64,000 nt of DNA from Desulforudis sp. (GTDB taxonomy: Bacteria > Bacillota > Desulfotomaculia > Desulfotomaculales > Desulforudaceae). Made by a program: the position numbers and the translations under genes. The notes beneath the pieces were generated by a model. It made no database searches. It worked only from the letters and a program-made list of their open reading frames with translations, and was not told where the DNA came from. Numbering within the stretch: position 1 is the stretch's first letter; each line of letters begins with the position of its first letter. The stretch covers positions 30,034 through 94,033 of the forward strand of contig QZIR01000001.1 in the NCBI GenBank assembly GCA_003604975.1, written 5' to 3'. Positions 53,404 through 62,925 of the stretch are shown here, in pieces.

Positions 53404-53446
53404 AATGACCTTAATTTACTAAACGTTGTGCGCCTTGGACCTTTTA

Positions 53447-53462
53447 TTTAGAATTTTCTAAA
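53447..53462. promoter_or_regulatory. Palindrome, candidate operator for the two-component system
   Basis: TTTAGAATTTTCTAAA is a 7-2-7 perfect inverted repeat in the gap between the response regulator and the DctP-like gene. AT-rich sites of this type suit DcuR/CitB regulators, but nothing here identifies the binding protein. Confidence 0.35.
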
Positions 53463-53530
53463 AGTGTAGGCATTAATGATTGATTAGTGTATACAGAATA
53501 ATTGAGTCTTCCCAAATTAGGAGGGCTATT

Positions 53531-54598
53531 TTGCGCGTTAGAGTTCTAATGATGATCGTGTCAATTGCCATTGCTGTTATTATTGGCGGTTGTCGCGATC
53601 GTGCGTATGACGGGGAACAGGTGGTTCCCGGCGAGAAGATTGTGATCCGGTTTTCCCACGTCACGGCTGAGTCTTCACCTAAGGGCCTGGCAGCTCAGCG
53701 ATTTGCAGACCTGGTTAAATACCGTTCCAAGAACCGGGTGGAAGTGCAGGTTTTCGCTGATTCATCCCTGTATAAGGATGGGGAGGAGGTTGAGGCGCTG
53801 CTGGCTGGTAACGTGGAGATGATCGCCCCCGCAACGTCCAAATTGGCCGGGTTGGTTCCGGAGTGGCAGGTTATTGACCTTCCTTACCTGTTTTCATCAA
53901 GTGAACAGTTGCATCAGTTTCTGGACAGCCCTTACGGTGCCGAGCTGTATTCCCGCCTTGAGGAGCACGGGGTCAAGCCACTGGCCTTCTGGGACAATGG
54001 ATTCAAGCAGCTGACTTCAAGTTCCAGACCGTTGATTCGACCGACAGACTGTACAGGTCTACGTTTCCGGGTAATGATTAACAATCCCGTACTGGTGTCC
54101 CAGTTTAACCTGCTGGGGGCTGAGCCCGTTCCGTTGCTTTTCAGTGAGGTCTCCGGTGCGCTGGAGACGGCTGAGGTCGACGGACAGGAAAACACCATTT
54201 CCAACATATTCTCAAAACGGCTGTATGCACACCAACCGTACATTACTATCTCAGACCACGGGTATCTCGGCTATGTGGTGCTGGCTAACAAAGACTTCTG
54301 GGCTGAGCTTCCCGAAGAGGTGCGGGTACTCCTGGAAACCACTTTGTCCGAGGTGACCCTGTGGGAGCACCGGGAGGCTTCCCGGATTAATGCCGAGAAC
54401 TTAGCCTCTCTTTCCGAGGAATCCGGGATTCAGATTCATTACCAATCGGCTGAGGAACGTGTCCTATGGTTCGAAGTCTGGGCTCCGGCCTACAGTCTTT
54501 TGAAACACCAAATTGGAACCGAACTGGTTGACGCAGCTGTAGCGGCAGCCGCTGAAGGAGGTGGCGAGGGAATAGTTCCGAAGAGAACAGGATTCTAA
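53531..54598 (+). CDS. DctP-family substrate-binding lipoprotein
   Basis: The 355-aa protein is of the TRAP-transporter DctP family. It has a lipoprotein signal (lipobox IIGGC), then IRFSHVTAESSPKGLAAQRFADLV, and the GLRFRVM segment whose Arg binds the substrate carboxylate. TTG 53531 follows AGGAGGG. No DctQ/DctM genes follow: the next gene is a receptor of the unrelated TAXI type. It may deliver ligand to the adjacent kinase, or to a permease elsewhere; both are inference. Confidence 0.88.
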   Translation: MRVRVLMMIVSIAIAVIIGGCRDRAYDGEQVVPGEKIVIRFSHVTAESSPKGLAAQRFADLVKYRSKNRVEVQVFADSSLYKDGEEVEALLAGNVEMIAPATSKLAGLVPEWQVIDLPYLFSSSEQLHQFLDSPYGAELYSRLEEHGVKPLAFWDNGFKQLTSSSRPLIRPTDCTGLRFRVMINNPVLVSQFNLLGAEPVPLLFSEVSGALETAEVDGQENTISNIFSKRLYAHQPYITISDHGYLGYVVLANKDFWAELPEEVRVLLETTLSEVTLWEHREASRINAENLASLSEESGIQIHYQSAEERVLWFEVWAPAYSLLKHQIGTELVDAAVAAAAEGGGEGIVPKRTGF

Positions 54599-54635
54599 AA
54601 AAATAAAATAAAATTGGGGAGGTTAAGGTTTTAAA

Positions 54636-55679
54636 ATGAAAAGACGTACCTGGATGATGTTAGCAACCCTGTTGTTGATCGGCATATTCAGTTTCGCCGT
54701 CTTTGGTTGCGGCGGCGGCGGAGGTACCGATACCGGCCCGGCAGCTCCGAGTGAAGATCCCAAGGCGGCCTGGCCCAAGTCACTGACTATCGGCGCCGCT
54801 TCGATCGGCGGCACCTACTACGTGTACGCCGGCGGCTGGTCGAGTGTTATTGAAAAGGCCACAGGCATCCCGGCTGCTGTGGAAGTAACCGGTGGCCCGA
54901 ACCACAATATGCAGCTCGTACACAACGGCGACCTCGACCTAGGAATGATCACCATGGGTCCGGCTTGGGAAGGCTACCACGGTGAGGGAGACTGGACCGG
55001 TGGCGTAAAGATGACCAACGTTCGGGCCATTTTCCCGATGTACAACACCTACTCTCAGTGGTGGGCCTTTAAGGACTCCGGAATCACCAGCATCAACGAC
55101 CTGAGCGGAAAGACTGTGGGCGTCGGCCCGGCCGGTGGCACTGCCGGTACCTACCACCCGCGTTTCCTTGAGCTCCTGGGCATCAATGCCACCCCGCGTC
55201 AGGCCGGCTTGAGCGACCTGGTGTCACAGCACCTCGACAAGCAGCTTAACGCGAACAGTTTTGCGGCCGGTATTCCGGTAGCCGGCATCCTGGAAACGGC
55301 TGCCCAGCGTCCGATTGTGATGTTCGGCATCGACGGTGAGGCCCGCGACAAGATCTGCCAGGAGTGGCCGTTCTGGTCTCCGACCGTGATCCCGGCGTCC
55401 GCGTATGAATTCCTGACCGAGGATGTTGAGACCGTCGGTATGTGGAACATGGCTATCGCCGCCAAGGATCTGCCCGACAGCCTGGTTTACGAGATCGTAA
55501 AGGGCGTATTTGAGAACCACGATATGATGCTGACCGCTCACCAGGCTGCCGAGGAAACCATTGCTGAAAACGCGGCCAAGAACGACTGGCTGCTGATGCA
55601 CCCGGGTGCCATCAAGTACTATGAAGAAATCGGCGTTGAGCTTCCGGACGCAGTGTATCCGCCCGAATACCAGAAGTAG
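54636..55679 (+). CDS. TAXI-family TRAP transporter solute receptor
   Basis: The 347-aa lipoprotein (lipobox VFGC, then a Gly run) has the TAXI fold: SLTIGAASIGGTYYVYAGGWSSVIEK, GMITMGPAWEGYHG and KTVGVGPAGGTAGTYHPRFLELLG. TAXI receptors bind dicarboxylates or amino acids such as glutamate and pass them to a fused TRAP permease, which is the next large gene. Strong hairpins separate the two. Confidence 0.92.
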   Translation: MKRRTWMMLATLLLIGIFSFAVFGCGGGGGTDTGPAAPSEDPKAAWPKSLTIGAASIGGTYYVYAGGWSSVIEKATGIPAAVEVTGGPNHNMQLVHNGDLDLGMITMGPAWEGYHGEGDWTGGVKMTNVRAIFPMYNTYSQWWAFKDSGITSINDLSGKTVGVGPAGGTAGTYHPRFLELLGINATPRQAGLSDLVSQHLDKQLNANSFAAGIPVAGILETAAQRPIVMFGIDGEARDKICQEWPFWSPTVIPASAYEFLTEDVETVGMWNMAIAAKDLPDSLVYEIVKGVFENHDMMLTAHQAAEETIAENAAKNDWLLMHPGAIKYYEEIGVELPDAVYPPEYQK

Positions 55680-55691
55680 GAGCTGAGGTGT

Positions 55692-55737
55692 GTCTTTCAC
55701 CCCCCCGAATCGGGGGGTGAAAGACTCCCTTTCTTGT
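55692..55737 (+). terminator. Strong hairpin between receptor and permease genes
   Basis: GTCTTTCACCCCCC and GGGGGGTGAAAGAC form a 14-bp perfect stem around 6 nt (55692-55725), followed by TCCCTTTCTT. It should end most transcripts after the receptor gene. Confidence 0.75.
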
Positions 55738-55765
55738 GGTAGCATAGATAAATAGCGGTCAAGTT

Positions 55766-55799
55766 GCTCTCACCGCCCGGATGTCGGTGGGAGCTTCTT
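55766..55799 (+). terminator. Second hairpin before the TRAP permease
   Basis: GCTCTCACCG (55766-55775) and CGGTGGGAGC (55785-55794) pair over 10 bp with one wobble, followed by TTCTT. Acting with the previous hairpin it could further reduce permease expression. Confidence 0.5.
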
Positions 55800-55825
55800 G
55801 CTGAAACCTGCGAAAGGAGTTCACT

Positions 55826-57814
55826 ATGACCCCAGAGAACAGGAAAGGGCCAGATTCTGAGCCGATAAACCAGTCATCGCCACAAGACATTACCAACCGC
55901 ATCGACTTTGATAAGGCTGAGGCGGCGGAATCGAGCAGTCATCGCCCCCTGACCGGGAGGATTGCCCGGTTGGTGTCGGTATGGGCGATCTTTGCCGCCG
56001 TTTTTCATATTGCTGTGCTTGTGTTCTACCCCTTGGATCCGTGGGTCTTTCGTACCTGTCATCTCGTTCTACTTGGAGTCCTCGGTTTTCTCCTGATTCC
56101 AGGCTGGCAAAAGGCCCGTGGCAAGGTTCACTGGTCTGACTGGATCTTCATTGCCGGGCTTCTTTACGCCGGATGGTATATTATTGACAACCTGAAGCTG
56201 TTGATCTTCAGGGTCGGGGTAGTACCAACCCCTAACGACGTGATCGTGGCCGTGATCGTGGTCATCGTGGTTCTGGAGTTGACCAGACGGGCCAGCGGTA
56301 ACGCCCTACCGATTCTGTGTATGGTCTTCATCTCCTACGCCTTTATCGGGCCGTATTTGCCCGGCGTGCTCCAGCATAAGGGCTACTCTTTTGAACGGTT
56401 CTTCACTTATATCTTCAGCCTGGATGGCATATTCAGCGTACCCTTGGCGATTTCGTCCAAGTACATCATCCTTTTCATCATCTTCAGCGCTTTTCTGCAG
56501 GTATCCGGGGTCGGCCGCTATTTCGTCAAGTGGGCCTTTTCGATCAGCGGTCACGCGCGTGGCGGCCCGGCCAAGGTGGCGGTTATCTCCAGCGCGCTCA
56601 TGGGAACCATGAACGGTACTTCCGCCGGAAACGCTGTGGCGACCGGCAGTTTCACGATCCCCCTGATGCGCAAGGTTGGCTATTCACCGAAGTTTGCCGC
56701 CGCCACGGAAGCCGTGGCCTCGACCGGCGGCCAGATTATGCCTCCGATCATGGGCGCCGGAGTGTTCATTATGTCTGAGTTGACGGGTATTCCGTATCAG
56801 CAGATTATGCTTGCTGGCGTTGTACCGGCCTTGCTGTATTTTGCCTCGATCTACTTTATGGTTGACCTCGAGGCCGTAAAATTGAGACTAATGGGGTTCC
56901 CGCGTCACATGCTCCCGCCGTTTTGGGACGTTATGCGCCAGGGTTATCTGTTCATCCCGATCTTAGTGCTTTTCTCCCTATTACTGCTCGGATACTCCGT
57001 GGTTATGGCCGGGTTCTGGGGCATCCTTTCCAGCTTCCTGATCAGTTGGGTATCCCGTGAGACCCGGATGGGACCGAGTAAGACCCTGTTAGCCCTGGAA
57101 ACCGGGGCCCGGGCGGCTATTCAGCTGATGGCCGTGTGTGCGGCGGCCGGGATTATCATGGGTGTTATCGCCCTCACCGGAATCGGCCTCAAGTTTGCCT
57201 CGCTGATCCTGGGGATTGCGGGCACGAGCACCTTCCTGGCTCTCCTTTTCTCGATGCTGATTGCGATTCTCCTCGGTATGGGTATGCCTACTACGGCCGC
57301 CTATGCCGTGGCCGCTTCGGTAGTGGCCCCCGGCTTGATCCGGATGGGCATCGATCCGCTGATGGCCCATTTCTTCGTGTTTTACTTTGCCTGTGTCTCG
57401 GCGATCACCCCTCCGGTGGCTCTGGCTGCTTACGCGGCCTCGGGTATCAGTGGATCCGACCCGATGCGCACGAGTTATACCTCCTTCAGGCTGGGTATTG
57501 CCGCTTACATTGTCCCGTTCATGTTCTTCTATGCTCCAGAGATGTTGTTGCAGGGTCCGACGCTGCTGATCATCAGCAGTACCGCCACCGCTCTGATTGG
57601 CATTTACGGCCTGGCCTGCTCAATGCAGGGGTGGTACTTCGGTAGACTTCAGCTGCTTTTCCGGGCGATCCTGTTCGTGGCCGCCATTAGCCTCGTGCAT
57701 CCGAATATGTTCTTTGACGTTGTTGGTCTGGGTGCCATGGCGATGCTTCTGGTCTTACAGAAGGCCCGTAAATCCGGTCCTGGCCAGGAGGAACCTGTAC
57801 CCGCAGGCGCCTAG
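55826..57814 (+). CDS. TRAP transporter permease, fused small and large membrane subunits
   Basis: The 662-aa protein combines the DctQ-like (first four or so helices) and DctM-like domains, as usual for TAXI systems. FISYAFIGPYLPGVLQHKG, GTMNGTSAGNAVATGSFTIP and GMGMPTTAAYAVAASVVAPG are conserved DctM-region segments. It imports its substrate with sodium or protons, using the receptor upstream. The N-terminal 35 residues are hydrophilic. Confidence 0.93.
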   Translation: MTPENRKGPDSEPINQSSPQDITNRIDFDKAEAAESSSHRPLTGRIARLVSVWAIFAAVFHIAVLVFYPLDPWVFRTCHLVLLGVLGFLLIPGWQKARGKVHWSDWIFIAGLLYAGWYIIDNLKLLIFRVGVVPTPNDVIVAVIVVIVVLELTRRASGNALPILCMVFISYAFIGPYLPGVLQHKGYSFERFFTYIFSLDGIFSVPLAISSKYIILFIIFSAFLQVSGVGRYFVKWAFSISGHARGGPAKVAVISSALMGTMNGTSAGNAVATGSFTIPLMRKVGYSPKFAAATEAVASTGGQIMPPIMGAGVFIMSELTGIPYQQIMLAGVVPALLYFASIYFMVDLEAVKLRLMGFPRHMLPPFWDVMRQGYLFIPILVLFSLLLLGYSVVMAGFWGILSSFLISWVSRETRMGPSKTLLALETGARAAIQLMAVCAAAGIIMGVIALTGIGLKFASLILGIAGTSTFLALLFSMLIAILLGMGMPTTAAYAVAASVVAPGLIRMGIDPLMAHFFVFYFACVSAITPPVALAAYAASGISGSDPMRTSYTSFRLGIAAYIVPFMFFYAPEMLLQGPTLLIISSTATALIGIYGLACSMQGWYFGRLQLLFRAILFVAAISLVHPNMFFDVVGLGAMAMLLVLQKARKSGPGQEEPVPAGA

Positions 57815-57902
57815 CAGTAGGAGCCTGCTTTCGGGATATCTTGTAGGAATCGCCATCCGGCGTGTCAAATTTGTTGGATGACCAAGCAAGACCTTCTTAA
57901 CA

Positions 57903-57932
57903 GGCTTCCGGTTGTGCTTGCAACCGGAAGCC
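57903..57932 (+). terminator. Hairpin between the TRAP permease and fumarase
   Basis: GGCTTCCGGTTG and CAACCGGAAGCC form a 12-bp perfect stem around TGCTTG. The following GAGTTTAG lacks a T run, so it may be a partial terminator or a 5' mRNA-stabilising stem for the fum-frd transcript. Confidence 0.5.
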
Positions 57933-57960
57933 GAGTTTAGAGGAGAGGGTGATCGGGTTT

Positions 57961-58803
57961 TTGCGCACCATTGACTTTAGGACGATTGTAGAGACCACGT
58001 CCCGTCTCTGTCAGGAGGCTAACTTTGAGCTTGAGCACGATGTCCATGCCGCCTTGGAACTTGCCGCGAAGCAGGAGGAATCACCGGCCGGGCGGGACAT
58101 CATCACCCAACTTTTGGACAATGCCGCTATTGCCGCGCGGGACCGGATCCCCATCTGCCAGGATACCGGGATTGTCGTTGTCTTTGTGGAGTGTGGACAG
58201 GACCTGCGGATTACGGGTGGCGATCTTGCCGGAGCCATTACCGAGGGGGTCAGGGACGGCTATACCCGGGGCTACTTGCGCAAGTCGGTAGTCGGTGATC
58301 CCATCAGGCGCCAGAACACCGGTGACAATACGCCTCCCATCATCTATTTCAAACCGGTTCCGGGCAGTGCGCTCAAGATTTCCGTTCTACCCAAGGGCGC
58401 CGGGAGCGAGAACATGAGTGCCTTGCGCATGCTCAAACCCGCTCAGGGTTTGGCTGGCATCAAAGAGTTTGTTCTGGAAACCGTGGAAAAGGCGGGACCT
58501 AATGCCTGTCCGCCGCTGACCGTGGGTGTTGGGATCGGGGGCACGATGGAAAAGGCCGCTTTGTTGGCCAAAGAGGCCCTGCTGCGGGAAGTTGGTGCCC
58601 GGCACGGGGATCCTGAGATCGCCGCTTTGGAGGACGAGCTTACCGTCATGATCAATCGCACCGGGTTTGGCCCGGCTGGCCTCGGCGGGCGGATCACCAC
58701 CCTCGGGGTCCATATCGAGGTCTACCCGACGCACATCGCCATGCTGCCCGTGGCCGTTAACCTGAACTGCCACGCGGTTAGACACAAGACGGCGATCCTG
58801 TAA
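57961..58803 (+). CDS. fumA: Fumarate hydratase class I, alpha subunit
   Basis: The 280-aa protein is the [4Fe-4S] N-terminal part of a two-subunit class I fumarase, interconverting fumarate and malate. Cluster cysteines are in [18 protein letters not shown] and [13 protein letters not shown] 57961 is preferred because the Shine-Dalgarno region GGAGAGGGTGATC overlaps the earlier GTG at 57949. The beta subunit gene follows. Confidence 0.93.
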   Translation: MRTIDFRTIVETTSRLCQEANFELEHDVHAALELAAKQEESPAGRDIITQLLDNAAIAARDRIPICQDTGIVVVFVECGQDLRITGGDLAGAITEGVRDGYTRGYLRKSVVGDPIRRQNTGDNTPPIIYFKPVPGSALKISVLPKGAGSENMSALRMLKPAQGLAGIKEFVLETVEKAGPNACPPLTVGVGIGGTMEKAALLAKEALLREVGARHGDPEIAALEDELTVMINRTGFGPAGLGGRITTLGVHIEVYPTHIAMLPVAVNLNCHAVRHKTAIL

Positions 58804-58870
58804 GGCACTATTTGCACGTCGTAGCCTTACTGTTATAGGATAGCCGGATCTGGGTTTTTGGGAGGGAATT

Positions 58871-59446
58871 ATGGAACCTGTTAGAATTACGACCCCGCTG
58901 ACTGGCGAGGCCGTTGCGGGGCTCCGTGCCGGACAGCGGGTCCTGATCACCGGGCGCATCCTCACCGCCCGGGACGCAGCCCACAAGAAGCTGATTGAGC
59001 TGCTCGACCAGGGGGCCGACCTTCCGGTGGATATCACCAACCAGATCATATATTACGTCGGCCCCTCCCCGCCAAGGCCCGGTCAGGTGGTTGGGGCGGC
59101 CGGTCCCACGACGGCCGGCAGGATGGACTTCTACGCTCCGCAACTGATCGCCCTCGGCCTCAAAGGGATGATCGGAAAGGGTTTTCGCAGTACCGCTGTA
59201 ACTGAGGCGATGCAGAAGCATGGCGCCGTCTACTTCGCCGCGGTGGGAGGTGCCGGCGCTCTGCTGGCCCAACGCATCCGGGCGGTACGGGTGTTGGCCT
59301 ACCCGGAGCTCGGTCCTGAAGCCATTTACGAATTTGAAGTTGAGGACTTTCCGGTTATCGTGGCCAACGATATGTATGGGGGCGACCTGTACCGGGAAGG
59401 CCGTAGACAATATGCCTTGGATAAGGGAGAAGACGCTTATGCTTGA
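58871..59446 (+). CDS. fumB: Fumarate hydratase class I, beta subunit
   Basis: The 191-aa protein is the C-terminal part of class I fumarase: GRILTARDAAHKKL, YYVGPSPPRPGQVVGAAGPTT and GKGFRSTAVTEAM. ATG 58871 follows GGGAGGGAA. Its end overlaps the cytochrome b gene by 8 nt, coupling fumarase to fumarate reductase. Confidence 0.94.
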   Translation: MEPVRITTPLTGEAVAGLRAGQRVLITGRILTARDAAHKKLIELLDQGADLPVDITNQIIYYVGPSPPRPGQVVGAAGPTTAGRMDFYAPQLIALGLKGMIGKGFRSTAVTEAMQKHGAVYFAAVGGAGALLAQRIRAVRVLAYPELGPEAIYEFEVEDFPVIVANDMYGGDLYREGRRQYALDKGEDAYA

Positions 59447-60083
59447 CACCGGCATTTCACCACAGCGATCAATAGGCCGCAACCCGAGGATGGACCTGTA
59501 CCTCGACTTGGCCCAGTTAATCAGTGGATTTTTGTTAGTCGGATTCCTGTGGACACACATGGTCTTTGTGGCCACAATTATCATTGGCGTGAACACCTTT
59601 AACAGTCTGGCCCAGTTTCTGGACGACTACTACCTGTCCTACGTAGGTATCCCCTTCATCGGCCTGGTTGCCCTGATCCACGTCATCGTGGTTTGCCGCC
59701 GTATCCCCAACCGCTACCAGGACTACTGGCGCCACGCGCGCACGATTATGCACTTTGATACCTGGACCTGGATTTTCCAGGTGGTTACTGCGCTCGGAAT
59801 TGCGTTCCTGGCTGGCATCCACGTCTTTCTGGTGATCATGGGGTGGCCCATTGAGGCCGACACCAGCGCGGCCCGGATGCACGCCTTCTGGTGGTTTTAC
59901 CTGGTGCTCCTGATCCTCGGCGAATACCACGCCGGGTTTGGCATCTACCGCCAGTTCGTCAAATGGGGTTGGATCAAGAGGAAAACGATCGGTTTTGCCC
60001 TGAAAAGCATTACCGTTATTATCGTGGCTCTCGGGCTGGCTGCCCTGTGGGTCTTTGTCCAGTTAGGAGGTGCCCTGCGATGA
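59439..60083 (+). CDS. frdC: Fumarate reductase/succinate dehydrogenase cytochrome b subunit
   Basis: The 214-aa membrane protein has five hydrophobic helices and several membrane histidines (LWTHMVFV, ALIHVIVVC, AGIHVFLVI, RMHAFWW, GEYHAGFGIYR), as in the single-subunit di-haem anchor of Wolinella and Bacillus enzymes. It links the quinone pool to FrdAB. ATG 59439 follows AAGGGAGA; much longer in-frame versions lie wholly within fumB and are not used. Confidence 0.92.
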   Translation: MLDTGISPQRSIGRNPRMDLYLDLAQLISGFLLVGFLWTHMVFVATIIIGVNTFNSLAQFLDDYYLSYVGIPFIGLVALIHVIVVCRRIPNRYQDYWRHARTIMHFDTWTWIFQVVTALGIAFLAGIHVFLVIMGWPIEADTSAARMHAFWWFYLVLLILGEYHAGFGIYRQFVKWGWIKRKTIGFALKSITVIIVALGLAALWVFVQLGGALR

Positions 60084-61897
60084 GCAGCTATCACACCCAC
60101 ATCACCGACGTATTGATCATTGGCGCCGGACTGGCCGGGGAGCGGGCGGCGATCGAGGCTTCGTCTCACGGTTTGAACACCATCATTCTCAGCCTGGTTC
60201 CGCCCAGAAGATCCCACAGCACTGCCGCCCAGGGCGGTATGCAGGCTTCACTGGGTAATTCCGCAATGGGTAAGGGGGATTCCTCCGACATCCACTTTGC
60301 CGATACCGTCAAAGGCTCAGACTGGGGCTGTGAACAGGACGTGGCCCGCCTGTTCTGTGAAACCGTCCCTATTGCCGTGCGCCAGATGGCCTACTGGGGT
60401 GTTCCCTGGAGCCGGGTTGTGGCCGGTACGAAAACGCTTCCCGACGGTCGGGTGATTGAAGACACCAAGGACAAAGAAGGCCTCATCACCGGTCGCAATT
60501 TCGGTGGCACGGCCAAGTGGCGCACCTGTTACACAGCCGACGGTACCGGGCACACGATGCAATACACCATAGACAGCATCGTCGTCAAACTGGGGATTAC
60601 CGTGCACGACCGGATGGAAGCGATCTCCCTGATCCACGATGGAGAGAAGTGTCTGGGAGTGGTCGCCCGCTGCCTGCGTACCGGTAAGCTGAATGTATAC
60701 ATTGCCAAGGCCACGGTGATCGCCACCGGTGGCTACGGGCGTCTCTACGGTGCCTCAACCAACGCCGTGATCTGTGAGGGTACCGGAATGGCTCTCGCCA
60801 TTGACACAGGTCAGGTACCGCTGGGCAATATGGAAGCCGTCCAGTTTCACCCCACCGGAATGGTCCCGGTCTGGATCTTAATCACCGAGGGCGCCCGCGG
60901 TGACGGGGGTTACCTCCTGGACAAGAACCACCACCGCTTTATGCCCGATTACGAGCCCGCCAAGAAGGACCTGGCTTCGCGGGACGTCGTGTCGCGGCGG
61001 ATGATTCAACATATGCGAAAGGGCCTGGGTGTGGACAGTCCCTACGGGCCGTATCTGTGGCTCGATATTCGCCACCTGGGCGCCAAACACATCAATACGA
61101 ACCTGCGCGAAATCGCAAACATCTGCCGGAACTTCGCCGGTGTCGATCCAATCAAGGAGCTGATCCCGGTCCGGCCCACCCAGCACTACAGCATGGGCGG
61201 TGTCCGCACCAATATCGACGGCGCCGCTTACGGCTTAAAAGGCCTATTTGCGGTAGGCGAGGCCTCCTGCTGGGATCTGCACGGTTTCAATCGTCTCGGT
61301 GGAAACTCACTTGCGGAGACGGTGGTTATGGGGATGGTGGTTGGCAAGAGGATTGCCGAGTACGCCCTGGGGGCGACGTTGGAATACTCGTACGCCCTTG
61401 TCGAGGAGAAAGCAAAACAGCAGCAGGAGCGGATTGACAGTCTTATCGCCTGCAGGCACGGAAGAGAAGACGTTTTCAAGATCCGGCAGGAGATGGAAGA
61501 GACCCTGATGGACTATGTGGGCATTTTCCGTACCGGTCCGGCCCTTCAGACCGCTGTTGACCGGCTCCAGGTGCTGCACGAACGGTCTAAACACATCGGA
61601 TTACGTACCAGCGGCGTCGGGGCCAATCCGGAGATCACTGCCGCGCTCCGCTTACCCGGCATGATCAGGCTGGCGCTTACGATTTCCTACGGCGCCCTGC
61701 AGCGTACCGAAAGCCGCGGCAGTCACGCCCGGGAAGACTTCCCGAAACGCGATGACGCCAATTGGCTCAAGCGGACCCTGGCCTACTGGCCGGATGGAGC
61801 CGTGTTGCCGGAACTGAAATACGAGCCGGTGACGATCACCGAGTTACCGCCGGGAGACCGCGGTTATGGTGAGTCTTCAGCATCATCAAAGAACTAG
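60080..61897 (+). CDS. frdA: Fumarate reductase/succinate dehydrogenase flavoprotein subunit
   Basis: The 605-aa FAD protein has the dinucleotide motif IIGAGLAGERAAIEA, the covalent-FAD histidine in RSHSTAAQGGM, FHPTGMVP, the active-site region TEGARGDGGYLL, and RPTQHYSMGG. It starts at an ATGA overlap with frdC and follows AGGAGG. The direction, succinate oxidation or fumarate reduction, cannot be told from sequence; the single cytochrome anchor fits either. Confidence 0.95.
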   Translation: MSSYHTHITDVLIIGAGLAGERAAIEASSHGLNTIILSLVPPRRSHSTAAQGGMQASLGNSAMGKGDSSDIHFADTVKGSDWGCEQDVARLFCETVPIAVRQMAYWGVPWSRVVAGTKTLPDGRVIEDTKDKEGLITGRNFGGTAKWRTCYTADGTGHTMQYTIDSIVVKLGITVHDRMEAISLIHDGEKCLGVVARCLRTGKLNVYIAKATVIATGGYGRLYGASTNAVICEGTGMALAIDTGQVPLGNMEAVQFHPTGMVPVWILITEGARGDGGYLLDKNHHRFMPDYEPAKKDLASRDVVSRRMIQHMRKGLGVDSPYGPYLWLDIRHLGAKHINTNLREIANICRNFAGVDPIKELIPVRPTQHYSMGGVRTNIDGAAYGLKGLFAVGEASCWDLHGFNRLGGNSLAETVVMGMVVGKRIAEYALGATLEYSYALVEEKAKQQQERIDSLIACRHGREDVFKIRQEMEETLMDYVGIFRTGPALQTAVDRLQVLHERSKHIGLRTSGVGANPEITAALRLPGMIRLALTISYGALQRTESRGSHAREDFPKRDDANWLKRTLAYWPDGAVLPELKYEPVTITELPPGDRGYGESSASSKN

Positions 61898-61976
61898 CGC
61901 CGGAACAGGGATTAACCCAGCACCCGGCAGAGCGATTTATAATATCGGGATTTCTTAGAAGGAGCGGAACAGTACT

Positions 61977-62705
61977 ATGAAAAATCGTACCCTAACCTTC
62001 AGTATTTTTAGATACAACCCGGCCACACCCGAAATCAAACCGCACATGCAGTCGTACCAGCTGGATGAAACAACGGGGATGACCGTGTTTGTAGCCCTGA
62101 ACAGGATCAGAGAAGAGCAGGACCCGTCCCTGATGTTTGATTTCGTATGCCGGGCGGCCATTTGCGGTTCGTGCGCGATGCTGATCAACGGTAAGCCGAG
62201 GCTGGCTTGCAAGACCCTCACCAGAGACTACGGTTCAAAGATCACCCTGATGCCGTTGCCGGTGTTCAAGCTGATCGGTGACCTGTCGGTGGACACCGGG
62301 ACCTGGTTCCGACACCTGTCCATTAAAACCAGGGCTTGGATTCATACCAACAAGGAGTTCGATCCGAAGGCCCTGGAGGAGCGGATGGATAATGCCACCG
62401 CCCTGGAGATCTATGAACCGGAGCGGTGCATCGAGTGCGGGTGCTGCATTGCCGGTTGTGCCACGGCCAACATCAGAGAAGACTTCCTCGGAGCGGCCGG
62501 TCTGAACCGGGTGGCCCGCTTTATGGTCGATCCGCGCGACCATCGTACCGAACAGGAGTATTTTGAAGTGGTGGGTTCTGACGAGGGCGTGTTCGGATGC
62601 TACGGCCTGATGGCCTGTGACGACAATTGCCCGACGCAGCTGCCCCTGCAGTGGCAGTTGGCTTTCGTCCGGCGTAAGATGGCCGTCGCCGGTCTGAAGC
62701 GGTAA
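61977..62705 (+). CDS. frdB: Fumarate reductase/succinate dehydrogenase iron-sulfur subunit
   Basis: The 242-aa protein carries a [2Fe-2S] plant-type centre (CRAAICGSCAM with a distant LAC), and a C-terminal ferredoxin-like domain with CIECGCCIAGC and CYGLMACDDNCP. It passes electrons between FrdA and FrdC. It ends the fumA-fumB-frdC-frdA-frdB unit and is followed by a clear terminator. Confidence 0.95.
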   Translation: MKNRTLTFSIFRYNPATPEIKPHMQSYQLDETTGMTVFVALNRIREEQDPSLMFDFVCRAAICGSCAMLINGKPRLACKTLTRDYGSKITLMPLPVFKLIGDLSVDTGTWFRHLSIKTRAWIHTNKEFDPKALEERMDNATALEIYEPERCIECGCCIAGCATANIREDFLGAAGLNRVARFMVDPRDHRTEQEYFEVVGSDEGVFGCYGLMACDDNCPTQLPLQWQLAFVRRKMAVAGLKR

Positions 62706-62750
62706 CCCTTGTAAGCCCTAAAACCAAATCTTAAGACAGACCCTGCTGAG

Positions 62751-62772
62751 CCCGACGGTGAGTCGGGTTTTT
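62751..62772 (+). terminator. Terminator of the fum-frd operon
   Basis: CCCGAC (62751-62756) and GTCGGG (62762-62767) pair around GGTGA, followed by five T. Confidence 0.85.
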
Positions 62773-62788
62773 GTGATTCTAGTCACAA
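62771..62788. promoter_or_regulatory. CRP/FNR/HcpR-like palindrome
   Basis: TTGTGATTCTAGTCACAA has perfect TTGTGA/TCACAA half-sites six bases apart, the pattern bound by CRP-family regulators, including HcpR of sulfate reducers. It overlaps the T run of the frd terminator and lies about 140 bp before the -35 box of the DUF2292 promoter, further than usual for activation. Confidence 0.4.
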
Positions 62789-62925
62789 CCCCCCGCCTTG
62801 GGGGCCAACCCCTCCGGTGCGGAAACGGGCAATCTCGCCTAAATCTCGTAATGCATAATGACAACTTTAACCTACCAATAACCAAAAAAGGGACACCCCC
62901 CGAAGGTTTCAGGTCTCAAAAATCC

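Noticed and set aside
59220-59438. Longer N-terminus for the fumarate reductase cytochrome b
   Set aside because: The upstream frame lies inside fumB; the ATG at 59439 has a good ribosome site and gives the normal protein length.
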